Below, one piece after another: positions 27,102 to 36,537 of a stretch of DNA of 64,000 nucleotides. The notes beneath the pieces were generated by a model, which was given only the letters and a program-made list of their open reading frames with translations, made no database searches and was not told the origin of the DNA. The position numbers were made by a program, and so were the translations under genes. Position 1 is the stretch's first letter. Each line of letters opens with the position of its first letter. Origin of the DNA: Cognatitamlana onchidii (GTDB lineage Bacteria; Bacteroidota; Bacteroidia; Flavobacteriales; Flavobacteriaceae); assembly GCF_004804355.1 (NCBI RefSeq), contig NZ_SRWZ01000006.1, forward strand, positions 62,001 through 126,000. The letters run 5' to 3'.

Positions 27102-28652
27102 TTATAGATTATCAACATTGTAATAACCACCTTTATTTTCAGTACGATCTAACGATTGTCTAATAATAAGATGCGCCACATTAATCATATTGCGAAGTTC
27201 ACAAAGGGAGGTTGTTATTTTCGATTCTTTATACAAATCCTCAACTTCCTCATAAATTAAATCTAAGTGTTTTATCGCTCTTTTTAAACGTTTATTACTT
27301 CTTACAATGCCAACATAATCGCGCATTAAGGCCTGAAGCTGTTTTAAGTTATGTTGAATCAATATGTGCTCTTTAGGAATACTTGTGCCTTCATCATTCC
27401 AATCTGGAATATTAACATCTAAAGGATTATTATCTTTTTTTGCCAAGTTTTTATAAATATTATGAGCGTACACTAAAGCCTCTAATAAAGAATTTGAAGC
27501 AAGCCTGTTAGCGCCGTGTAATCCAGTTCTTGAACATTCGCCACAAGCATAAAGATTATCTATAGTGGTTTTTCCCTTTTTATTAACCTTAATACCCCCA
27601 CACACATAGTGGGATGCCGGCACAACAGGAATCCAGTCTGTCTTAATATCAATATGATGTTCTAAACACTTTTGGTATATATTTGGAAAGTGATCTATAA
27701 AAGCATCCATATCTAAATGAGTGCAATCTAAATAAACATGAGCTTCTCCCGACTTTTTTAATTCATTATCTATGCTTTGAGATACGATATCTCTAGATGC
27801 CAACTCAGCGCGTTCATCATAATCAGGCATAAATCTATAGCCTTCCTTATTCCTTAAATAAGCACCAAAACCTCTTACTGCCTCAGAAATTAAAAAAGAA
27901 GATTCGCCTTTGGCTTCATACAATGCTGTAGGGTGAAATTGCACAAATTCCATATCCTTTATCCTCGCCTTTGCTCTATAAGCCATGGCAATACCATCAC
28001 CAGTGGCAATTACAGGGTTGGTAGTATGACCGTACACGCAACCTATACCACCAGAAGCTAATAAGGTATTATTTGCCTTAATTGTAAATATACTACCAGA
28101 ATTTTGATCTAACACATAGGCGCCATAACAACGTAATGTGTTCGTTTCGTTTTCTTCAATATGGTGATTAGTTACCAAATCAATAGCAAAATGATGCGGT
28201 AAAATGGTGACATTATCAAGCTGATGGACTTTGGTTAGTAACGCACGCTCAATTTCGAATCCAGTAATATCTTTATGGTGTATTATTCTATATTCAGAAT
28301 GCCCACCTTCTTTCCCTAAATCGAATTTTCCGGAGTCATTTACATCAAAATTAGCGCCCCACAGTAAAAGTTCTTTCAGTCTATCTGGACCTTCTTTAAC
28401 AACCATTTCCACCACCTCCTTATCACATAGGCCATCGCCAGCAATTAAGGTGTCCTTAATATGCTTTTTAAAAGAATCTTCTTTATTAGAAACGATAGCA
28501 ACACCTCCTTGAGCATATTTAGTATTGGATTCGTCCTCAAAAGACTTGGTAACAATAACGACCGTACGTTCGGGAAACTTTTCTGCGATTTTTACAGCAA
28601 ATGTTAGCCCTGCTACCCCCGAACCGATAACTAAATAATCTGTTGTCATCAT
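27102..28652 (-). CDS. nadB: L-aspartate oxidase
   Basis: First step of de novo NAD synthesis, oxidising L-aspartate to iminoaspartate with FAD. The 516-residue flavoprotein shows the FAD motif (DYLVIGSGVAGLTFAVKI), the substrate region KYAQGGVAIVSNKEDSF, GGHSEYRIIHHKDITG, FVQFHPTALYEAKGE, and the C-terminal CGECSRTGLHGANRLASNSLLEALVYA. It sits directly after nadA on the same strand, its start codon about one base from the nadA stop, which supports a nadAB operon. Confidence 0.96.
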   Translation of the reverse strand: MMTTDYLVIGSGVAGLTFAVKIAEKFPERTVVIVTKSFEDESNTKYAQGGVAIVSNKEDSFKKHIKDTLIAGDGLCDKEVVEMVVKEGPDRLKELLLWGANFDVNDSGKFDLGKEGGHSEYRIIHHKDITGFEIERALLTKVHQLDNVTILPHHFAIDLVTNHHIEENETNTLRCYGAYVLDQNSGSIFTIKANNTLLASGGIGCVYGHTTNPVIATGDGIAMAYRAKARIKDMEFVQFHPTALYEAKGESSFLISEAVRGFGAYLRNKEGYRFMPDYDERAELASRDIVSQSIDNELKKSGEAHVYLDCTHLDMDAFIDHFPNIYQKCLEHHIDIKTDWIPVVPASHYVCGGIKVNKKGKTTIDNLYACGECSRTGLHGANRLASNSLLEALVYAHNIYKNLAKKDNNPLDVNIPDWNDEGTSIPKEHILIQHNLKQLQALMRDYVGIVRSNKRLKRAIKHLDLIYEEVEDLYKESKITTSLCELRNMINVAHLIIRQSLDRTENKGGYYNVDNL

Positions 28653-28653
28653 T

Positions 28654-29580
28654 TTATTTTGACAACTCTAGCATACGTTCTATGGGCAATAAAGCACGAT
28701 CTATAATTGCAGGATCGACCTCAATTTGAGGAGACTCATTCAAAAGGCAGTCGTATAATTTTTGCATAGTATTCATTTTCATAAAATGACATTCACTACA
28801 AGCACAGGTATTATCTTCTTTAGCTGGCGCAGGAACCAGTTCTGTATTTGGCATTTCCTGTTGCATTTTATGTAATATCCCAGCTTCTGTGGCCACAATA
28901 AACTTTTGGTCTTGATGTTCCTTTACATAATTTATCATCCCTGATGTTGAACCAATATAGGCGGCCGTATCTAAAATATGCGTTTCAGATTCTGGATGCG
29001 CAATAATTTTATAGTCAGGATATTTTTTATGAAGTTCTATAAGTTTATCCATAGAGAAAGCCTCATGCACCACACAACTACCGTCCCAAAGCAACATATC
29101 TCTACCTGTCTCATTAATTATATAACGCCCTAAGTTCTTATCTGGCGCAAAAATTATAGGTGTTTCTTTGTGGATAGACTCTACAATTTTCAATGCATTT
29201 GAAGAGGTACAAACAATATCGCTAAGCGCCTTTATCTCTGCAGAACAGTTTACATAAGTAATAACAACGTGGTTAGGATGTGCTTTTGTAAACTTCTCAA
29301 AAGCTTCTGGTGGACAAGAATCTGCCAAAGAACATCCAGCATTCACATCTGGTAATACCACTGTTTTTGAAGGGTTTAATATTTTTGCAGTCTCTGCCAT
29401 AAAGTGCACCCCAGCAAAAACAATAATATCGGCATCTGTCTCTGCCGCTTTTTGAGACAAACCTAAACTATCACCAACATAATCAGCTATATCTTGAATT
29501 TCACCTATTTGATAATAATGCGCCAAAATAACAGCATTCTTCTCCTTTTTAAGGCGTTTTATTTCTTCTACTAAATCCAT
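28654..29580 (-). CDS. nadA: Quinolinate synthase
   Basis: Condenses iminoaspartate with dihydroxyacetone phosphate to quinolinate using a [4Fe-4S] cluster. The 308-residue protein contains the three conserved cysteines that ligate it (in [19 protein letters not shown] and the [11 protein letters not shown] region), plus [37 protein letters not shown] and [22 protein letters not shown]. It is upstream of nadB and likely cotranscribed; NadD is encoded about 17 kb away in the same window. Confidence 0.96.
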   Translation of the reverse strand: MDLVEEIKRLKKEKNAVILAHYYQIGEIQDIADYVGDSLGLSQKAAETDADIIVFAGVHFMAETAKILNPSKTVVLPDVNAGCSLADSCPPEAFEKFTKAHPNHVVITYVNCSAEIKALSDIVCTSSNALKIVESIHKETPIIFAPDKNLGRYIINETGRDMLLWDGSCVVHEAFSMDKLIELHKKYPDYKIIAHPESETHILDTAAYIGSTSGMINYVKEHQDQKFIVATEAGILHKMQQEMPNTELVPAPAKEDNTCACSECHFMKMNTMQKLYDCLLNESPQIEVDPAIIDRALLPIERMLELSK

Positions 29581-29799
29581 TTTAATCTGTGAGAATAATT
29601 GTAAAATATTAAATAGCCAGTATTTACTATTCTTAAAGTTACAAATATCTTAATTAAAAGCTTTAATAAAATGTGAATTCCCTAAAAAAACACTTTGAAT
29701 ATAAAACCGTTAGTTTTTTTATTAAATCATTAAACTTTTGTTAAACAATGTCTTTATTATTTAATAAAACAAGAAAGTATTTTTCCGGGTTTTAGCCCA
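29581..29799. other. Intergenic region upstream of nadA
   Basis: About 220 A/T-rich bases without a gene. A CAAATATC on the plus strand near 29642 is one base off the minus-strand -7 consensus for nadA. No clear terminator was found for the following minus-strand gene. Confidence 0.35.
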
Positions 29800-31608
29800 T
29801 TAAGCCGTTACCGTTAGGCTTTGAAGCTCCATTTGAATTTGATTTAAAACAGCCTCCGTCTCCTTTAGTTCTTTTAAAACTGAAGATTTAATATCCTCAA
29901 ATCGATGCTTAACGTTATCAAAAAGACCATGGTAATATGCCACACCTACTTTCATATTACTGGTAAATGTTTTTAAATACTTCTCTTCTTTTTTATTCAT
30001 AGACATGCGTGCTTCATCCAATTTATTTTTTAAATAATCTATATAAATGTGAAGCTCTTTAATAAACAAGTTAGGTCGGTCTGTGCGAGATACCATGTTA
30101 GACCTTCCGTAAATATGATCTGTAATATTTTGAAGACTCATAACTTTAGAATAGTAAGCCATATTAGGTCCAGGGCAAATAGACACTCCATTTCCTTCCA
30201 CCTTTGTATCTAATTTGTACTTTAATAAAGCCGATGTGCCCAAACCAACGCAAGTACATGACTTTTCAATAATTTTATCATAAGCTTTTTGATATGATAT
30301 TGGGTCTAGATTCTGCTCTTTTAGATCCTTAATTTTTAAATATTGATACTCCCTGGATGCTGTACAAATTCCAGCCTCTTTAAATTCTTTGTTCAAGGCA
30401 ACAAACTTTTTGGGACACGAACTACCAGGTCTATTCTTATCAATTAACGTCTGTTTCTCAATGTCTTTTGTATTGTTCTTTAAATTGTTGAACGGGATTC
30501 CTAGTGGAGAAATATCACTTAAATATAAATCCTTTTCTTCTGCTTTAGCCAACTTCATTAATGTTTCATCATCTACCGTTGTGGCTTCTGGCACCAGTAA
30601 AAAAGGACTTCCCCAACCTACAGAATCTAAATCGTAGTGCTCTAATAGAAACTCATGTTCCTCCTCTGTTCCCACTCCTCCCTGTGCGGTTATTTCAAAA
30701 GACAAGGGCACATTAGGAATGATTCTGTTTTGATTAGTAAGTTCTTTTTGTAAAACTCCTTGAATAGCTTCTAGGAGTTCCGCTCGCTTTTCTTTAAACT
30801 CTGCCAAAACAGGCCCGAGTAAATACCCATCTGTTGCAAAGGCATGGCCACCACAATTTAATCCAGACTCAATTCTGTATTCCGAAACCCATAAGCCTTT
30901 CTTTGCTAAAAAACGCCCTTGAATAAGTGCCGATCTATAATCACTCACTTTTAAAATAATACGTTTGTTAAAATGACCGTTTTTATCTGGATAAAAATCA
31001 TCAAACTGCCCCATGTAGCTATATAGCCTTGGATTCATCCCCGCCGATAAAACCACTGAAGAATTCAATTTACTTTGTGCAAAACCACGTAAAGCGGCGT
31101 GAGCATCATTATATTCGGTAGCTAATTTTTCAGACTTCGTATAATTATCTTTATCTACTTTAGTCATGATATTAACATCGATAGCTCCCATCACCAAATT
31201 TTTTGAAGCCCACTCTTTAATTTCAGAAAAATTAAAACCTTTGGCGGTCATATTTTTAAATTCAGACTTCAACTTCGAATTGTCAGGCAACATATGAATG
31301 TATGCTAAAAGCTCATCGCCTTTTTTTGAAGTCATGTTTTTTAGAGATTCAAACTTCTCTTCTGCCAAATCACTAATTAAATTCAGGTAAGACGTTATAC
31401 GCTTTGCTCTAAAATCTTCAATTTTATCTGTTATTTCCTGATAAGGAATTTCAAATTTCTCGCTGTACATTTTCCTTAATTTCTCAAGCAAAATGTCGTC
31501 TACCAACGAGATTACCGAATCCATTCCATATTGTGCCACTTTTAGTGGTGTATCTATTGTAAAACCTATTCCCATAACAGGAATATGAAAAGAATGTGCT
31601 TTCTTCAT
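29800..31608 (-). CDS. Conserved-looking 602-aa protein, possible NMO-type TIM barrel with cysteine cluster
   Basis: I do not recognise a characterised family. The N-terminus (HIPVMGIGFTIDTPLKVAQYG) and the segment ITAQGGVGTEEEHEFLLEHY ... LDSVGWGSPFLLVPEATTVD (about 306-345) resemble the glycine-rich flavin-binding loops of nitronate-monooxygenase/PfaD-type TIM barrels, an inference by eye. Six cysteines lie at 252 (NCGGH), 398, 415, 451, 453 (SCTC) and 478 (ICPG); four could ligate a cluster. The C-terminus (525-602) is helical and charged, probably coiled coil. No signal peptide or membrane segment is seen, so it should be cytoplasmic. An activator-like palindrome and a perfect -7 element lie upstream. 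Confidence 0.82.
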   Translation of the reverse strand: MKKAHSFHIPVMGIGFTIDTPLKVAQYGMDSVISLVDDILLEKLRKMYSEKFEIPYQEITDKIEDFRAKRITSYLNLISDLAEEKFESLKNMTSKKGDELLAYIHMLPDNSKLKSEFKNMTAKGFNFSEIKEWASKNLVMGAIDVNIMTKVDKDNYTKSEKLATEYNDAHAALRGFAQSKLNSSVVLSAGMNPRLYSYMGQFDDFYPDKNGHFNKRIILKVSDYRSALIQGRFLAKKGLWVSEYRIESGLNCGGHAFATDGYLLGPVLAEFKEKRAELLEAIQGVLQKELTNQNRIIPNVPLSFEITAQGGVGTEEEHEFLLEHYDLDSVGWGSPFLLVPEATTVDDETLMKLAKAEEKDLYLSDISPLGIPFNNLKNNTKDIEKQTLIDKNRPGSSCPKKFVALNKEFKEAGICTASREYQYLKIKDLKEQNLDPISYQKAYDKIIEKSCTCVGLGTSALLKYKLDTKVEGNGVSICPGPNMAYYSKVMSLQNITDHIYGRSNMVSRTDRPNLFIKELHIYIDYLKNKLDEARMSMNKKEEKYLKTFTSNMKVGVAYYHGLFDNVKHRFEDIKSSVLKELKETEAVLNQIQMELQSLTVTA

Positions 31609-31699
31609 AAACTAATTTTAATTGAACTAGTAAAATCAGGATTCATTCATGATGCCACTAGTTAAACGCTAGTATGTCGTTTATTATTTAATTAATCTG

Positions 31700-31707
31700 C
31701 AAAGCTA
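31700..31707 (-). promoter_or_regulatory. -7 element TAGCTTTG of the 602-aa protein gene
   Basis: The minus strand reads TAGCTTTG, an exact TAnnTTTG match. Transcription would start near 31693, about 85 bases before the ATG. There is no TTG at -33; the palindrome at 31730-31743 takes that position. Confidence 0.55.
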
Positions 31708-31729
31708 AACACGGTGTTTGGGTTAAATT

Positions 31730-31743
31730 ATGACATATGTCAT
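31730..31743. promoter_or_regulatory. Perfect 14-bp palindrome, likely Crp/Fnr-type activator site
   Basis: ATGACATATGTCAT is a perfect palindrome with TGAC-N4-GTCA half-sites, the spacing of Fnr-type sites (TTGAT-N4-ATCAA). Its centre is about 43 bases upstream of the inferred start site of the 602-aa gene, the class II activator position. Binding by a Crp/Fnr-family regulator is inferred. Confidence 0.5.
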
Positions 31744-31931
31744 GCCACAACAAATTAGAGCGTATAAGCTTTTAGATGCGTTTAAATGAAAAACGAAAGG
31801 ATTAGAGCTTATTTTTTAATAATCATCAAATTAAATTAATTATCGATTGAATATCTATAAAACTTTTGAAAAGCTGTGATAATAACCACCTGTTTAGTAC
31901 TTTTATGCTCAATTTTCAACAGATAGATACT

Positions 31932-34523
31932 ATGTCAGTAGAGCCAAAATTAACCAGATTTAACCAAAGCGTTTTGTCAAAATACCAGATATACAACAGT
32001 ATATTTATGACATTACCTTTTGATGCGGTAACAAAAACTGGGGTGCTTCTCCCATTATTTCATGAAACCTGTAAAAAAGGTTTTGAGCAGGGTGATGACC
32101 CTACAACCATTGTTGATACTTTTTTCACGAAGTACCAAGCACGAAGAAATAAAGAAAGTCAAATAAATTTACTCTTTAGATTTATTCAATATATAGAAAG
32201 ACAAGTTGTACTATTTGACGCTATAGAAGACGCTTCATTTTCTACGGTAAATAATATGGAAGGTGTTGGTACCTTAAGAAACCTTAAAGGTTCTGCAAGA
32301 TCTGAGGGCAAACTAGAAGAACTTAAGGACTTTTTAGAGGAATTTAAAGTGCGTATTGTTTTAACAGCACACCCCACGCAGTTTTATCCAGGATCTGTTC
32401 TAGGAATTATTACAAATCTAACAGATGCTATTAAAAGAAATGACCTTACAGATATTAATAACTTGTTTGGTCAATTAGGTAAAACACCGTTCTTTAAACA
32501 CAAGAAACCAACACCATACCAAGAGGCTAAAAGTTTAATCTGGTATTTAGAAAATGTGTTCTACGAAACCTTTGGAGAGATATACAACTATATTCAAACC
32601 AATATTTATGATGATGGTAAAAAACATAACGACATCATCAACATTGGATTTTGGCCAGGTGGTGACCGCGACGGAAACCCATTTGTAAAACCAGAAACCA
32701 CTTTAAAAGTGGCTAAAAAGCTTAAAAAAGCAATTCTTAAAAAATACTATCAAGATCTAAAAGTTTTAAGAAAAAAACTAACGTTTAGAGGTGTAGAAGA
32801 ACGCATCATTCGTTTGGAAACCATAATGTATGAGTACAGTATAAATCTTAAAACCAAAAAAGCGATTAGCGCCAAAGAATTAAGAACAGAACTTTTAAGT
32901 ATAAGAGATATTATTGTTGAGCAGCACCAATCGCTTTACGTGAATGAAATTAATGAACTTATAAACAGAGTTCACCTTTTTGATTACAGGTTTGCAACGC
33001 TAGATATACGACAAGATAGTAGGATTCACCATAATGTTTTCACTACCGTTATAGATCATTTAATTGAAAAAGGTAGCAGTTCATTTCCTAAAAACTATCA
33101 TGATTTATCTGAATCTGAGCAAATTGAAATCCTATCGAAAGCCGACGATTCGATTGAAGATTTAGAAGTTTTTGAAGATGAAATGGTTAGAAACACTCTA
33201 AAAACCATCTCTGTTATAAAAGACATTCAAAAAAGCAATGGCGAGCGTGGAGCAAATCGTTATATTATAAGCAACAACCAAACAGCGCTTAACGTTATGC
33301 AATTATTTTCGATGCTGAAGATAGTAGCCTTTAAAGATGCATTAACGGTAGATGTTGCGCCATTATTTGAGACGATTCCCGATTTAGAAAACGCACCTGG
33401 AGTTATGGAACAATTATACCAGAACCCAGAATATATGGCACACCTAAGAGCTCGAGGAAGCAGACAACATATCATGTTAGGATTCTCTGACGGAACCAAA
33501 GATGGTGGTTATTTAATGGCCAACTGGGGGATATATAAAGCCAAAGAATTATTAACCGAAATGTCTAGAAAATATGACATCACGGCCATATTTTTTGATG
33601 GTAGAGGTGGACCACCAGCGCGTGGCGGTGGTAAAACTCACAACTTCTATTCTTCACTTGGTCCAACAATTGAAGACAAAGAAGTGCAAATAACTATTCA
33701 AGGACAAACAGTAAGTTCTAATTTTGGAACCAACGATTCGTCGCAATACAACTTGGAACAGTTAATTAGTTCTGGTATTAAGAATAGAATTGACGGTGAA
33801 AAGAATCGCTTATCTAATGAAGATAGAAGCGTAATGAACGAATTAGCAGAAACGAGCTACCAAACATATAAAGACTTTAAGAGTCATGCCATGTTTATTC
33901 CTTATTTGGAGCGCATGAGTACCTTGAAATACTACGCAAAAACAAATATTGGAAGTAGACCATCAAAACGAGGAAAATCTGATAAGTTGGTGTTTTCAGA
34001 CTTGAGAGCCATTCCATTTGTAGGCTCTTGGAGTCAGTTAAAGCAAAATGTTCCAGGTTTTTATGGCGTAGGTACAGCTCTTAAAATGTATGAGGATAGA
34101 GGGGAATGGGATAAAGTTATAAATCTATATAACAACTCTAAATTCTTTAAAACATTATTAGAGAATAGTATGATGTCTTTAACCAAATCATTCTTTGATC
34201 TTACCAAATACATGGCCAAAGATGAAGAATTTGGTGAATTCTGGAAAATTATTTTTGAAGAATACCAGATTACAAAAAGACTACTGTTAAAACTTACTGG
34301 TTATGATGAGCTCATGGAAAATGAGCCTGCCGGTAAAGCCTCTATTCAAGTAAGAGAATCTATTGTATTACCATTGTTAACTATTCAGCAATACGCCCTT
34401 AAAAAAGTTCAGGAGCTTGAAAAAGCAGGGGTCGCTGCAGACAATCCTGAGAAACTAATTTTTGAAAAAATAGTAACTAGATCTTTATTTGGTAATATTA
34501 ATGCTAGTAGAAACTCGGCTTAA
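31932..34523 (+). CDS. ppc: Phosphoenolpyruvate carboxylase
   Basis: Carboxylates phosphoenolpyruvate to oxaloacetate, replenishing the TCA cycle and supplying carbon skeletons for the nitrogen genes next door. From the chosen ATG it has about 863 residues. Catalytic motifs: VLTAHPTQFYPGSVLG (His), FWPGGDRDGNPFV, and FFDGRGGPPARGGG. The C-terminal tail ends NASRNSA instead of the usual RNTG. The ATG at 31932 (MSVEPKLTRF) is preferred; a TTG 66 bases upstream would place the promoter-like TACTTTTA inside the gene. Terminated by a strong hairpin. Confidence 0.94.
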   Translation: MSVEPKLTRFNQSVLSKYQIYNSIFMTLPFDAVTKTGVLLPLFHETCKKGFEQGDDPTTIVDTFFTKYQARRNKESQINLLFRFIQYIERQVVLFDAIEDASFSTVNNMEGVGTLRNLKGSARSEGKLEELKDFLEEFKVRIVLTAHPTQFYPGSVLGIITNLTDAIKRNDLTDINNLFGQLGKTPFFKHKKPTPYQEAKSLIWYLENVFYETFGEIYNYIQTNIYDDGKKHNDIINIGFWPGGDRDGNPFVKPETTLKVAKKLKKAILKKYYQDLKVLRKKLTFRGVEERIIRLETIMYEYSINLKTKKAISAKELRTELLSIRDIIVEQHQSLYVNEINELINRVHLFDYRFATLDIRQDSRIHHNVFTTVIDHLIEKGSSSFPKNYHDLSESEQIEILSKADDSIEDLEVFEDEMVRNTLKTISVIKDIQKSNGERGANRYIISNNQTALNVMQLFSMLKIVAFKDALTVDVAPLFETIPDLENAPGVMEQLYQNPEYMAHLRARGSRQHIMLGFSDGTKDGGYLMANWGIYKAKELLTEMSRKYDITAIFFDGRGGPPARGGGKTHNFYSSLGPTIEDKEVQITIQGQTVSSNFGTNDSSQYNLEQLISSGIKNRIDGEKNRLSNEDRSVMNELAETSYQTYKDFKSHAMFIPYLERMSTLKYYAKTNIGSRPSKRGKSDKLVFSDLRAIPFVGSWSQLKQNVPGFYGVGTALKMYEDRGEWDKVINLYNNSKFFKTLLENSMMSLTKSFFDLTKYMAKDEEFGEFWKIIFEEYQITKRLLLKLTGYDELMENEPAGKASIQVRESIVLPLLTIQQYALKKVQELEKAGVAADNPEKLIFEKIVTRSLFGNINASRNSA

Positions 34524-34552
34524 TAATCAAGTCTCTAAATAATACAATAAAT

Positions 34553-34581
34553 AAAAAACCTCGCATAAGCGAGGTTTTTTA
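34553..34581 (+). terminator. Terminator of ppc
   Basis: AAAAAACCTCGC pairs with GCGAGGTTTTTT around ATAA. A textbook terminator 29 bases past the stop. Confidence 0.9.
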
Positions 34582-34672
34582 TTTATGCACAGTTTAATTA
34601 TTAACTCTCACCACTTATTATTTGCCGAAAACCTATAACACATTTCTAATCTAGTTGTTTATTATAACGCAC

Positions 34673-34709
34673 AAAAAATGCCTTGCTAATAGTAAGCAAG
34701 GCATTTTTT
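34673..34709 (-). terminator. Terminator of the first amt gene
   Basis: AAAATGCCTTGCT pairs with AGCAAGGCATTTT around a short loop, with A and T runs on both sides. It lies just past the stop of the minus-strand amt. Confidence 0.85.
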
Positions 34710-34755
34710 AACTAAATAAAATTAAATCTAATCTCTACTTAAATAAAGTATTATA

Positions 34756-35985
34756 TTAGTGTTCATTTAATCGGAAATCTGGATAAGCATCCATACCATG
34801 TTCATGGGCATCCAATCCTTCTAACTCTTCTCTTTCAGACACTCTAATGCCCACTACTTTCTTCAGTGTGAAAATAATTAAGAATGATGTTACTAAACAA
34901 AATGCCGCATAACAAAGCACTCCAATTAGTTGTGTCATAAAAGTATGCTCTGGGTTGGTTGAAAATATCCCAACAGCCAAAGTACCCCAGATACCACAAA
35001 TTAAGTGTACCGCTATGGCTCCAACAGGATCATCTAACTTAATAGAATCCACAAAACTTACTGCAAAAACTATAAGTAAACCTGCAATAGCTCCAATAAG
35101 AATAGCACTTTCTGGTGTCATTACATCGGCTCCAGCCGTAATACCAACTAAACCACCTAAAATACCATTTAAAAACATTGTTAAATCTAAATTCTTAAAT
35201 TTTAAGAATGATACCAAAGCAGCAACCACACCACCGGCAGCAGCAGCTAAACATGTTGTAACCAATACTAAAGAAGTTAATTCAGGGTCAGCAGACAATA
35301 CAGAACCACCATTAAACCCAAACCATCCTAACCAAAGTATTAATACACCAGCCGTAGCTAAAGGTATACTATGACCTGGAATGGCCTGAGGTTTACCATC
35401 TTTAAATTTACCAATACGTGAACCGAGCAAATAAACAGCCACTAAAGCAGCCCATCCCCCAACTGAATGTACTAGTGTAGAACCTGCAAAATCATAGAAT
35501 CCCATTTGATCAAGGAATCCACCTCCCCATTTCCATGAACCAGCAATAGGATAAACTAAACCTACATATATAACTGTAAAAATCATGAATGGTCCAATTT
35601 TCATACGTTCGGCAACGGCTCCCGAAACAATTGTAGCGGCCGTTGCAGCAAACATACCTTGAAATAAGAAATCTGTCCACCAAGTATACCCGCCATCGGC
35701 ATATTCTGGAGTCATACCATTTTCTGGAGGCGCAATACCAAAACCTGCAAATTCGAATATACCAGCAGATCCTTCAGAAAAACCAGGGTACATTAAATTG
35801 AATCCTGCAATGTAGTAAAGTAACAACCCTACTGTAATAATAAATATGTTTTTAAATAAAATATTGATTGTGTTTTTTTGCCTAGTTAACCCAATCTCTA
35901 AAAATGCAAATCCCGTATGCATAAAGAAAACTAGTGCTGTACAGATCATCATCCATACATTATTCGCTGTAAATAAACCTTCCAT
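34756..35985 (-). CDS. amt: Ammonium transporter
   Basis: An inner-membrane ammonium channel/transporter of 409 residues with about 11 helices. Amt signatures: the N-terminal ALVFFMHTGFAFLEIG, FAGSTLVHSVGGWAALVAVYLLG with conserved His-rich pore features, ILWLGWFGFNGGS, and DDPVGAIAVHLICGIWGTLAVG. It is 21 bases downstream of glnK, the usual amtB-glnK pairing, and lacks a signal peptide. A second, diverged amt lies upstream in the same cluster. Confidence 0.95.
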   Translation of the reverse strand: MEGLFTANNVWMMICTALVFFMHTGFAFLEIGLTRQKNTINILFKNIFIITVGLLLYYIAGFNLMYPGFSEGSAGIFEFAGFGIAPPENGMTPEYADGGYTWWTDFLFQGMFAATAATIVSGAVAERMKIGPFMIFTVIYVGLVYPIAGSWKWGGGFLDQMGFYDFAGSTLVHSVGGWAALVAVYLLGSRIGKFKDGKPQAIPGHSIPLATAGVLILWLGWFGFNGGSVLSADPELTSLVLVTTCLAAAAGGVVAALVSFLKFKNLDLTMFLNGILGGLVGITAGADVMTPESAILIGAIAGLLIVFAVSFVDSIKLDDPVGAIAVHLICGIWGTLAVGIFSTNPEHTFMTQLIGVLCYAAFCLVTSFLIIFTLKKVVGIRVSEREELEGLDAHEHGMDAYPDFRLNEH

Positions 35986-36006
35986 TATATCGTTTTTAGT
36001 AAATAA

Positions 36007-36345
36007 TTATTTTAAAGTGTCTCCACCTTTTTCTCCCGTTCTTATTCTGTAACATTCAGAAACATCTGAAACAAATATCTTTCCATCCCCTACTTCGCCT
36101 GTAGCAGCAGAATTAAGGATGGCTTGAATAGTTGCCTCTTCAAAATCATCATTTACAACGATGGACAAGTGTCTGCGCTGGATATCACTTGTACTATATG
36201 ATACTCCTCTGTAAACATGCCCTTCCTTCTCATTACCAAGACCAGTAACATCCCAGTAAGAGAAAAAATTTACACCAACCTCATGCAGCGCTTCTTTAAC
36301 CACACGATATTTGGATTTTCTAATAATTGCTTCAATTTTTTTCAT
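36007..36345 (-). CDS. glnK: P-II nitrogen regulatory protein
   Basis: A 112-residue trimeric signal protein that binds 2-oxoglutarate and ATP/ADP and blocks ammonium transporters when nitrogen is ample. Features: MKKIEAIIRKSKYRVVKEAL, the T-loop region containing GHVYRGVSYSTSDIQ (longer than canonical, no conventional uridylylated Tyr51 motif recognised), and VGDGKIFVSDVSECYRIRTGEKGG. It is upstream of the first amt and probably cotranscribed, so it is named glnK by context; the E. coli-type KGYVPRGTEF lysine-tyrosine loop is not seen. Confidence 0.92.
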   Translation of the reverse strand: MKKIEAIIRKSKYRVVKEALHEVGVNFFSYWDVTGLGNEKEGHVYRGVSYSTSDIQRRHLSIVVNDDFEEATIQAILNSAATGEVGDGKIFVSDVSECYRIRTGEKGGDTLK

Positions 36346-36430
36346 ATGTCTAATAGTTGTTTTAGTTAGTCCGTAAAAGTAAAAAAATATTTAAACTACA
36401 TTAAGGCACTTAAATAACATGCCAAAAACA

Positions 36431-36438
36431 TACCCCTA
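36431..36438. promoter_or_regulatory. TACCCCTA half-site upstream of glnK
   Basis: TACCCCTA repeats the core of the two large palindromes before the porin gene and lies about 86 bases upstream of the glnK ATG. Only one half is clear here, so it is weak. Confidence 0.25.
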
Positions 36439-36449
36439 ACTACATAATT

Positions 36450-36481
36450 AAAGGATGCCCTTTAAATCGGGCATCCTTTTT
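36450..36481 (-). terminator. Terminator of the second amt gene
   Basis: AAAGGATGCCC pairs with GGGCATCCTTT around a nine-base loop with T's on the plus side and shorter T's on the minus side. It lies about 57 bases past the amt stop on the minus strand. Confidence 0.7.
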
Positions 36482-36537
36482 ATTAACACTTAAATTTATC
36501 AAACTAATCGTCAAATCTCTTTGTTAGTTCAATAAGA

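Larger units (their letters stand above)
31609..31931. other. Divergent region between the 602-aa gene and ppc
   Basis: Some 320 bases without a gene. They hold the palindrome and -7 element for the minus-strand gene and, on the plus strand, TACTTTTA at 31897-31904, one base off the -7 consensus for ppc. Confidence 0.5.

Noticed and set aside
31866-31931. TTG-initiated extension of PEP carboxylase
   Set aside because: Non-ATG start, atypical residues and an overlap with the promoter-like element; the ATG at 31932 gives the expected N-terminus.
34955-35374. Open frame opposite amt, 139 codons
   Set aside because: An antisense shadow of a strongly supported membrane protein; Pro/Thr/Lys-rich translation with no motif.
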